A stretch of 64,000 bases of DNA, from NCBI GenBank assembly GCA_023548195.1, contig JAJHZJ010000696.1, forward strand, positions 412,001-476,000, given 5' to 3'. How positions within the stretch are numbered: position 1 is the stretch's first letter; every line of letters starts with the position of its first letter. Both the position numbers and the translations under genes were made by a program. The DNA comes from Bettongia penicillata ogilbyi. Taxonomy: Eukaryota; Chordata; Mammalia; Diprotodontia; Potoroidae. Positions 55,150 through 64,000 of the stretch are shown here, piece by piece. The notes below the pieces were generated by a model. That model saw only the letters and a list, made by a program, of their open reading frames with translations, did no database searches and had not been told where the DNA came from.

Positions 55150-56100
55150 ATTTCAATCTAAAAATATGAGTAAACAGAAGAAAATACTGCACACATTAAA
55201 GAAACACTTTAAGGAAAAACCAAGTAGTAAATGCTAAAGAAAGTAACTATAATCAGAGTCACAAAGACTACAAGAGGACTAGAAGAAATGAAGTAAGTGA
55301 TAATGAATAAAATTTAATTAGAGTTTTGGAGGAAAAATGCAAAGGGTTAACAAACTGGAAGTGAAAAATCTTATCCAAATAGTGAGAAAAATAGACCTTA
55401 ATTACAGGCAAAAATAGAAAGAACATTGATTATATTCAATATCTTTTTTGACCTAGATAAATCCAATAGAAATACAAGTTAAACAAAACATTAAAGACTT
55501 GAATAAAATTTTAGAAATAAATATGGTGAATCTGTAGTGATTACCAAATGGAAATAGACATTGAAATATTTCTCCCATGTAAATGGCATTTTTGCAAAAA
55601 AAAAAAAAAAGAAAAGAAAAAGAAAAAAAGGAAAAAAAGAGCATGATATACTTGAGCACAAAAGCCTCAGAAAATTCCAGAAAAGCACAAATATTAAATG
55701 TACCCCTTTTTGAACACAATATAATAAAATTGCAGCCAATAAAATCAATCAAAGAGAGGATTCAAACTTAGAAACTAAATAATTCAAACTCAAAGAATTT
55801 GCAGGCCATGGAAGAAATCATATAAATAGCAGATAACCACATAAAGGAAAGCGACAACAATGAAAACGTATACTATCACGTATGGAATTTGGCCAAAACA
55901 GTCTTAAGGGAAATTCTTATCTCTAAATACTTTCACAAAACAGACCTAAAAAAATGAATTAATAAATTGAAGTTTTAAATACAGACTAGCAACAGATCCC
56001 ACAATCAAACCAAATACACAAAAAATAGAAACTGAAAATCAAGAGGAAATAAGCAATATTAAAAAAGAATAAGTATTATAAAATAAGTATTATATACTAT
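55150..56100 (+). mobile_element. degenerate L1 or half-L1 relic
   Basis: Text such as ttttttgacctagataaatc, aattgcagccaataaaatca and gtatggaatttggccaaaac resembles the region between endonuclease and RT in old L1/HAL1 copies. An A-rich run lies at about 55,598-55,640. The two overlapping minus-strand frames (55,453-55,752) are the complement of A-rich DNA. Confidence 0.5.
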
Positions 56101-56149
56101 GCATATATTACTTATGTAAACTAAAATCTACATATCTTTTCAGACATAC

Positions 56150-57780
56150 TGTCTTCTGGTTACCCTTCTCCATCTTATGCTTGTCACAATTATTTTTTTT
56201 CCAACCCAAGGGTAAAGCTTTATTTTTTTCATTAAATTTCATGTTGTTCAACTTGGTATAGTTGTCTACTGTGTTGAAAACTTCCTGAACTCTGACTCTG
56301 TAATCCAAGATTTTGACCATCTGTCCGAGTTTCATGTTTTCCACAAACTGGACAAGCAGAGCATCTATGCCTTCATACACGGCATTGAAAATAATGTTAA
56401 ATAGTAAACAACCATAAATAGAATTGTTTTGGTGCAGATTAAGGTCCAGTATGTGGACATGCAGAAAAATAATGGAGCATACCACACAGTAAGGCAAGTC
56501 ATGCTGTCACTACTCACAATGTAAAGAGTAGTCAGAAGAATGATACCAAACGGTCAACTCTACTGAAGCCCTAGGTAGAATTCAGTGCCCCAAAAGGATG
56601 AGAGCACTCTAATCAATTAAATATGGTGGATTCCCATAAAGTCCTGCTCAGTATTGAGAAGCACCAAGAACTAGTAAAAGGGAGTATTGAGCCTGGACCA
56701 GGGAACGTGATGATTTTTACTTGGAAGAGGAAAAACTTGGGAAACTGGCAGATAGCACATATTCAAACTCCCCAGTGGCAGGAAAGGAACTCTAGACTCT
56801 TACCGCTGGTCTCATTCTGACTACATGACTCAAAGTTTGAGATTTTCTGGAGCATCTTCATTTAGCTACTTGGGGAAGCTACTCCTTGAGTCATTATAAG
56901 CACCCTGAGGACTCCACTAGAGACCACCTTCCAAGATAGCATCGGGCCATTCAATCACTTCCCAGCCAATTCACCTGTACTGCTATCTAGATCACGTCTT
57001 ACTTCCTTCCCCACAGGGATTGCATAAAGATACTTTGCTTAAATCTAGGTGAGACATCTATAACATTCCCAGCATCCATCAGTCTAACAATCCTTACAAA
57101 AAAAGGAAATAATGTTAGTCTGAGATGACATGTTTAGTGTAAAGCCAAGTTGGCCCTTTGTGATTGATGGATCATGACCCATCTTTTCCCAGATGTTCAC
57201 TAGCCATCTCTCAGATGATACATCCTAGTTTTATCAACAAAGTCAAAGTAACTAACCTATAGAATGCTATATCTACTTTCTTCCCATTTTTGAAAATTCG
57301 GAGTTCATTTTGAATTCCACAGCACTTCTCCCATTTTCCAGCCTCTACCCTATATCATGGGTGGTGTCTCAGTGAACATATCTGCCAGCTCTATCAGTAC
57401 CTGGAAATCTAGATCTGGAGATTTGAACTCAACAAAGTTCTCCAGGAGAATAGAGGTGCTAGAGACTTTTAGAAGGCCCTTTGGGGCAGGGACTTCCCTG
57501 CTTTGTCTTGGTCCTTCCATCTTCTAACATAAGGTCTGAACAAGGGATTCAATATCTCCTACTATTACCTTCTTACATATCTTAGTTATCAAGTTGCCTT
57601 TAGCTATTTTTCTTCTTTCTTTGCAATATAAAGATCATTCTCTATGTTAGGAAATATAGAAGAAAAATAAGGAGTGAACTATTCTTCCTTCTCTCTGAAG
57701 TCTCTTGTCCTCATCACATACCTCAATGTTCTCATCCATTATTCTTCGAACCCTCTCTTTCCTCCAATGTAATAAGCAAA
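56150..57780 (-). repeat. CR1/L3 LINE relic, minus strand, interrupted
   Basis: The plus strand is the complement of CR1/L3 RT: catctatgccttcatacacg, ctccactagagaccaccttc, gcttaaatctaggtgagaca, aatgttagtctgagatgaca, tttcttcccatttttgaaaa, cagcacttctcccattttcc. It is the longest ancient LINE in the window. About 465 bases (56,440-56,905) do not fit and look inserted. Confidence 0.75.
56440..56905. other. unrecognised insert within CR1/L3
   Basis: Breaks the CR1/L3 order between taaggtccag and actccactagagacc. It includes a 65-codon frame (56,623-56,820) with no family resemblance. No clear ends or duplication are visible. Confidence 0.45.
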
Positions 57781-57854
57781 TTTATTTTATTCTTAGGAAG
57801 AAAGTTTCATCTTTACACCAACCTTCTGTATTTTGAGTTATTAATGTCAGTAAT

Positions 57855-58450
57855 CAACATGCATTTATTAAGCAATGCATTAAACACAGGGAATATTTAA
57901 AAGGTTCCTTCTGTCAAAAGAGCTCACAGTCTAATGGAACAAACAAATTTAGGGAAAAAAGCATGCATAAACAAGATGTAAACAGGATAAATTGGGGATA
58001 TCTCAGAGGGGAAATAAGATTAAGGAGGATTGAGAAAGGCTTCTTACAGAAGACAGGGATTTAGCTGTCAGAGGAATCCAGGAAGTAGAGACGGGGAGAG
58101 CAAGAGTTCTAGGCATAAAGGATAGCCAGTAAAAGTACTGAGAGTCAGGAGATGGAATGACTTGTGTGAAAAGAGGCAAAGAGGCAACTGGCATTGAATT
58201 CTAATTTAATAATCTGATCTATTCTAATATATGGAAAGAAGTAAGGTGCTAGAAGACTGGAAAGGCAGCAAAGTGCCAGGTTGTGAAGGGCATTAAAAGC
58301 CAAACAATTTTATGCTTGATCCTAGAGGTAAGAGGGAAACCATTGGGGATGATTGAATAGAGAGGTGACATGCTAATGGAGGACCACATTCACAACTGGT
58401 TGCAAGATGGACTGGAGTGGGGAGAGATTTGAGACAGGGTAAACAACAAG
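57855..58450 (+). repeat. R1 dispersed repeat, 5' half
   Basis: Best-preserved copy of the R1 first half: catgcatttattaagcaatg, aaaagagctcacagtctaat, gaggattgagaaaggcttct, gccaggttgtgaagggcatt, atgcttgatcctagaggtaa, tggactggagtggggagaga. Confidence 0.65.
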
Positions 58451-58599
58451 CAGACTATTTTAGTTTAATATCTAATCTCTAAAGGATACCGAAAAATTTG
58501 TTGTTCCATAGTTTTCTATTTTTGTGTCATCAGGTGTGTGTTTTTTTTTATTCTAAGCTCTTGGAGAACAGAGATCAATTCTGTTTGGTCACTTAACCA

Positions 58600-58855
58600 T
58601 AATAGCTAATGTTTATGTAAGACATTTATGTTTTCAAAACACTTTACAAATTTTCTCTCATCTAATTATTACAACAACCATGGGAAATAAGTGCTATTAT
58701 TATCCACATTTTGTAGATGAGGGAATTGAGGCAGGCAGAGGTCAAGTGACTTGCCCAGGGTCATAGAGCTAGTAAGTGTCTGAGCAGAATTTGGAATGAG
58801 GTCTTCCTGACTCCAGGTCAAGTCACTTTATCCATTGTATCGCATAGCTGCGTCT
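58600..58855 (-). repeat. MIR/THER1-type SINE, minus strand
   Basis: Full order: aatagctaatgtttatgtaa, aacactttacaaattttctc, ttgtagatgagggaattgag, gtgacttgcccagggtcata, gtcttcctgactccaggtca and a reversed head (ccattgtatcgcatagctgc). Confidence 0.85.
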
Positions 58856-59655
58856 TCAGAAAGGGACTTTCCAAAAGGGACACCTGGGACTTTTAGAAAC
58901 CATTTAATAGTAATTAAAACTAGACCTCACTTGAGCATGCCTCATGGATGGGGCAAATGATTTAATGGATGAAATTTACAAGTGACCATTCCACATAGAA
59001 GAGAAAATTGTTGATTTTTTAAAAAATCAAAGTAATTTTCCATGGTCATGTGATTTTTATGCAACTGTATGCACTCTCAAAGATATGCTATCCTTAACAG
59101 TCACTTAAAAAGCCCTCCAATGACAAATTCATTTGAGAAGAATGCAGAACAGCTTGTCCTTCTGTGGTTTCAGTCAATGCTACTTCCAGAATGCTGAAAA
59201 AGTGCTTCAGTATCTCCAAAACTGAAAAACAAGGGTTTTCCCATCCTTCAACTTCAAAAAAAATGTTTCATTCAAATATTCAAACTGTGCTCTCTTTTCT
59301 AGGTTAAAATGGCAAAGTCATAAAGATACAAAAATTTCCAACTCACTGCTCACTAGAGGGTAGCATGATTTGTTCCTCTAAAAATCACCCTGAGCAAAAG
59401 AGCCACCAACTACCCACCTCCTGACTCCAATTTTCAAAACTTTTCGATAACGTTTCTCATCTTCTCCATTTAGTGAACAGATAAATTTTAAAAACAAAGA
59501 GTTTGGAAAGAAACTAAAATCATTGGAATCAAAGGTGGGGGGAGTGAATGAAATTTGATTGATGTGATTTGATTGATGTCATAAATCTTGCCTCTTTTTA
59601 ACCACAAGGCATAGGCTGGGATTAATATGCTTCCCCATCACACACCCTGACAGAT

Positions 59656-59657
<2 letters not shown>
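58856..59657. other. unassigned stretch
   Basis: Nothing recognised. attgatgtgatttgattgatg is a short local duplication near 59,557. Confidence 0.45.

Positions 59658-59692
<35 letters not shown>
59658..59692 (+). repeat. (CA)n microsatellite
   Basis: About 17 uninterrupted ca units. Confidence 0.97.
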
Positions 59693-59695
<3 letters not shown>

Positions 59696-61239
59696 TCATT
59701 CACAAACCTATCTACATATGCCAGCAACCACAAGTTTTACTACGTAAAGTTAAAGACTGATAAATCCCTCTCTTCATTCTCCCATCTTTTGAAAAAACAG
59801 ATACAAAATCTACTAATTATTTTTCTCTCCCTAATTGTAACTACTTTATCAACATGTACAAAGAGAGCTAAAGAGTCCAATGTTTTAGGTATTTTGTTTT
59901 TTACTTGTTTGAGAATAGAAAATGGCTAAAGCATGGGAATCATGATGAAGTAATCAAGGTAGGGGGATTTTTATTATCAGCATCATTATTTCTTGCCTTA
60001 CAACAAATAGTCACATCTCCCTAAATCCTCTCCAAACCCTGTTCTACTCACCTCCATAAAGAAACAGGCCTTTTAGTAACTGTTGATTTTCTTTCTCACT
60101 TCAGTTATCTACTTCTTCCTAATTCCTCAGTTGCAGTGACCTCCCAACACCATTTTTTCAATATGGGATGAAGGGACTTTACTCAATTCCTCCCACCAAA
60201 AATTCTTCTCTTCCTCAGTCTGTTTGCTTGGAAGAGAATGTGGCTGAATCCATGAGCAGGTCTTTCATGAAGAATTCTTAACTTTTTTGTGTCCTTTTAT
60301 AGTCTTGAGAAGCCTATGGGTCTCCTACTCAGAATAATGCTCTTAAATGCATAAAATGAAATAAATAGGATTACTAAGTAAATCAAATAATATTGAAATA
60401 TAGTTATTCAAATATTACATACATATGTGTATATGTACATTCTTAAATTCACAGATCCCACTTAATAATCCCTAATGTCTAACTTAGACTTTCTTACTCT
60501 GGAACCTCCTCCTGATACCCCTCATATAAATTTAAGAAGAGATGACAGCTTCCCAGCTGAAAGAGGAAATGCCAACAGCATTTTGAGGTTAGGTTTTGTG
60601 TCCCCAGAAGATTCCTGCTGTTACTCCCCCTCCCTTGGGCCAATGCATGAAAAAAAGGGATCAAAACCATGTCTGGTCATTCAAAGCCATTTTTAATGTG
60701 GCTAACAATGCATTTGTTTGTCTCCTAAATGTCTGAATCAGGTCCTAGATCCAAAACAGATTTGCCAAGTCCTCCAAATAGTTTTAAAATAGTCATTTTA
60801 AAAAAAAAATCCGAGTTCAGTCAATCTTTTGTTAAACTGGATTTTTTTTTTGTCTACATGATGTGCCCATATGTCAACCAAAAGCCATATTTTAACACCA
60901 ATAATATTCCAGGGATTTTTTTTGCTACAAATCATAGAGCAACAGGACCTTCTGAGAATTGAATGTATAGGTACCAAAAACAGAATGGAGAGATGCAGGC
61001 TGGGGCATATCATCACCAACAATGGCATGGTAGAAAAGGTTTCAAGGGTATGTCTAACAAAAACTAAGAAATGAGCTGGCCTCAGAGCAAAACCATAGGA
61101 TATGAAATACTGCAAGTACCAGAAGAAGGCCTCTGACATGTTGAGTAGAGCCCCTGGGGAAGATTTATAGAAGGACAAGAATAAGAAAGGCACAGGATGA
61201 GGCTGACTTAATGGGATAAAATCTTCACGTATGTTCATG
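59693..61239. other. unassigned stretch
   Basis: No repeat or gene recognised. The 172-codon minus-strand frame (60,798-61,316) overlaps the start of an R1 copy and is judged accidental. Confidence 0.45.
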
Positions 61240-62080
61240 AGATTCAGAGTAAAACTGATAAAACTGAAATATTCAATTGGCAGGGCTGTTGTAGGATGAG
61301 CATATTCAATAGGCAATTGATGATGTTGGATGTATGGATCTATAATTCATCTATGTAAAGGTGATTAAATTAATGGAATCTGATGAAATCAATGAGAAAA
61401 AAGAAAACTTCATAAGACAGAGCCTTCAAGAAAAGGAAGAGAGGGAGGCTTATATGAATGATGAAGCAACAAAGAAGACTGAGGAATGACCAAACAGACC
61501 GAAGAAGAACTGAGAGAAAGCAGTGTCATGAGAGCAGAAAGAGTAGAAGTTAGTTAAAAATATCAAATGCAATAAATAGGTCAAAAAAAGAGTGAGAACT
61601 GAGAAAATAGCATCAGATCGGGGAAGCTGGTAACTTCAAAGACAATAATTTCAGTGGAATGTTGAGGTCACGAATCAGATATAAATGACTTAAAGAATAA
61701 GTGAAAGAAAAGGAAGTGAAGGTAATGAACGTAGAGAGCTTTTTCTAAGAATTTGTCTGGGAAAGGGAGGAGTTATAAAGAATGATAAGATTTAGTGAAC
61801 ATTTCTTAAGACCAAGGGAAGCAGGCGCATTGGAAGGGAATAGGAAAGGATTCATTAGATAAGGAGTAGTTCAAGGTTAAAGGAGAGATGATGTAGGGGA
61901 AAATTTGCTAGAGAAGAAGGTAGGGGATGGTACCAAAAATGCATATATAAAGGATGACCTTGGCAAGAAGAATGGCTACCTCATTACCAGAGTCTGAAGG
62001 GAAGGAGGAGAGAGTTGGACACTACATTATGGGAGGAGCTGAGTAGGATGAAAGTTAGCCTGAATGGAGACAGGATCTAA
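61240..62080 (+). repeat. R1 dispersed repeat, 3' half
   Basis: Continues where the other copies stop: agcaacaaagaagactgagg, aatgcaataaataggtcaaa, gaatgttgaggtcacgaatc, gagctttttctaagaatttg. Together with 57.9 kb it outlines an element of well over 1 kb. Confidence 0.55.
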
Positions 62081-62089
62081 TGAGTCTGG

Positions 62090-62130
62090 CTCTGTCTCTC
62101 TGTCTCTGTCTCTGTTTGTCTCTCTCTTCT
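62090..62130 (+). repeat. (TCTG/TC)n microsatellite
   Basis: About 40 bases of tctg and tctc units. Confidence 0.85.
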
Positions 62131-62351
62131 TAATTAGTGAGAACTATAGCTTGTGTTAAACTTTAAAATATGGGAGTAAAGAAAAAAATGAGAGAATTCC
62201 AGGTTCCCCAACAGGAAGGATCGAGGTTGGAAATAAATTGAAATGAGTTCCCTGGACACAGGTCAGAGGATGGAAGGATCTCTAAGCAAAATGTGTCCTA
62301 AAGTAGAATGTTAGCTGCATTTTCCTACATATGCAAAATTAGTCTTCAGAT

Positions 62352-62593
62352 TGTTGCTGTTCAATAATTTTTTAGCCTTCTCTGACTCTTTGCGACTCCA
62401 TCTGAGGTTTTCTTGGCAAAGAAGTGGTTTGTCAATTCCTTTTCTAGCTCATTTTGCAGAAAATGGAACTAAGGTAAACAGAGTTAAGTGACTTGTTTAG
62501 CTAGCAAGTATCTGAAATGAGATTTGAACTGGGGAAATTGAGTCTTATTGGCTCCAGTTCCAGTGCCCTATCCACTATGCCACCTAGCTGCCA
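62352..62593 (-). repeat. MAR1-type SINE, minus strand
   Basis: Reversed tail (ctctgactctttgcgactcc, tgaggttttcttggcaaaga) through to the reversed head (atccactatgccacctagct). Confidence 0.88.
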
Positions 62594-62640
62594 AGTCCTC
62601 ACATAAATCTCTGCATGTGGAGCAAAATAGTGCAAAATAG

Positions 62641-62745
62641 AGTTTGGTGTAGTTAATAGAGACTGCAAGTCCAGAAGACCTGGCTTCAAGTCCTGAACCT
62701 GATACATGCTAGCTATGTGATTATGAGCAAGACATTTCATTTTTG
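62641..62745 (+). repeat. SINE head and middle, plus strand
   Basis: agttaatagagactgcaagt, agacctggcttcaagtcctg and atgctagctatgtgattatg; the 3' half is missing. Confidence 0.65.
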
Positions 62746-64000
62746 AGTGACTTCACCACTCACTTCTCTCAAAGAGTATAAATGATAAAAGAGTTGATGA
62801 TACGCATTAATGGAAAGAATTTCCACAGCAAGAGTTCCCTGCCTACAAAAGGTATCACGCCTCAAAACTTTACAAGATAGCTAGCTTGAGGATTGGTCAC
62901 ACTAAATTTTTGATCCTAAAGAGGGATAGATTAGATGTAATTGGGTAAAGTCTTGGTAACCAGGGAGATTCTCCCCCAGAATCCCCAAGTGCTAACATCA
63001 GAAGTAAGAAGAAAGGCAAAGAGTGGGACCATTCTTCATACAGCCCCCGGCAAATTTCATATGCATTCTTTCCCATTTATGTGGCTTTTTCCCCTATCAT
63101 ATAATATGCTCGTATGCCCAGTGACCTCACTCTGTCCCTTACTTTAATGTTTTAATACTTTCTTCCTTGTTCTAAGTAAATCAGGATTACATGAGTAATT
63201 TGTAAAAAGTCATTGAAAAGAGAAATCGATCAGATTCTGACTGTTCCCTAAATGAATGATTTTGAGATTTAAACTTAGGTCTTCCCAACTTCGGGTCCAA
63301 CACTCTCCAACACTCAGCTGCCTCAGTAAACATAGTGTGATACAAAATATTTCTTGACAAGGTGCTTAAAGGACTAAATATTTAAATTACATTCAGGACA
63401 TAGTTTAAAAGTATCTAAAGAGAATACGTATATCCATAGAGTACTAAGAAATCTTCAGAAAGAGAAGGAAAAAAAATTTAATCTTAGATAGCTAGAATAA
63501 TATCAATAGACCTAGAAAGAACAAGCATAAGAATAATTGCTGGCAAAGATTCTCATTTAAAAAATGAACCAGCATGGTTAACAGCTCCTGGATTGAAGAA
63601 AGTCTTTTGTTTTTATATGCAAATATGTATCACAGTGCTTGGTATATAGTGAGCACTTAAAACAAAATTTTTCATTCATTTATAATCATTTAATAAATAT
63701 TATAATCACTGCCTTTGCAAAAAATTTGTGTAATATTGAAATTAACTTGAAAGTAACGTGAATTCACTTATAAGTTTATCTGTTCATAGTTTTTATTTTG
63801 TTTTTGGGCTTCCGTTGTGAATTATTTAATTTCCTTTTCTGGGACTGTGTATTGAAATTCTTTATTTCTTATCTTGTTCATTTCATTATTTCATATTTCT
63901 ATGAATGTTCATTTTATTTACATTATCAAATGGCAGGGAATATAGTTAGACAAAAAGTTTGTAATTTCTTTTGTTCTCATTTGTTATAAATTCTCCTTTT
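62746..64000. other. mostly unassigned; SINE and L2 scraps
   Basis: A minus-strand SINE head fragment is at about 63,260-63,325 (ttaaacttaggtcttcccaa). An L2 terminus is at about 63,625-63,690 (cagtgcttggtatatagtga). The rest is AT-rich with no gene. Confidence 0.45.

Noticed and set aside
60798..61316. 172-codon open frame on the minus strand, the longest not explained by simple repeats or the provirus
   Set aside because: It overlaps an R1 repeat copy, shows no domain or family pattern, has hydrophobic stretches typical of translated AT-rich DNA, and has no promoter or splice context.

Overview
This is intergenic DNA from a marsupial, with no recognisable host protein-coding exon. The assignment rests on repeats. 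There are many tRNA-headed SINEs ending in an RTE-derived tail (MAR1 type), MIR/THER1-type CORE-SINEs, decayed L1 elements with the 3' UTR typical of marsupial L1s, L2 and CR1/L3 fragments, and long purine and dinucleotide tracts. Base composition is AT-rich and CpG-poor except inside one retroviral insertion. The sequence alone does not tell an American from an Australian marsupial. Repeat family names are my recognition, not the result of a search.

Layout. 1-27.7 kb: a mosaic of SINEs, L2, CR1/L3, a degenerate minus-strand L1 (11.3-13.5 kb), two hAT-like fragments and several microsatellites, with unique stretches that could be conserved non-coding DNA (8.05-8.34 and 25.8-26.2 kb). 27,764-34,002: a 6.2 kb endogenous betaretrovirus-like provirus. 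34-36.3 kb: unique DNA and SINEs. 36.35-42.48 kb: a nearly full-length but dead L1. 42.5-48.1 kb: L1 pieces in both orientations. 48-64 kb: an unnamed long dispersed repeat (called R1 here), a mariner-like miniature element, L1 and CR1/L3 relics and SINEs.

The provirus is the item of real interest. Its two 571-base LTRs look identical by eye, are rich in CpG, and are flanked by a perfect 6-base duplication (gaaagg), so the insertion is young. Its interior is badly broken. It keeps a matrix-like gag start of 190 codons, then about 1.25 kb with no visible retroviral coding content, pieces of reverse transcriptase, RNase H and integrase, and a frameshifted env. Young LTRs around an old, broken body point to a defective element copied recently with proteins supplied by another virus. 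Between env and the 3' LTR lies a hairpin flanked by ccaatgacggg and cctaagacagg. These match the NXF1/TAP-binding arms of the constitutive transport element of type D retroviruses, and would explain how such RNA leaves the nucleus unspliced.

Three informal labels are used. R1 is a long dispersed repeat starting with a 'catttattaagcacctac'-like head. R2 is an unnamed paralogous pair at 22.9 and 34.0 kb. R3 is a repeat starting with a 'tccttcattctcgaagag'-like head. SINE and repeat boundaries are accurate to roughly 10-20 bases unless a target duplication is quoted.
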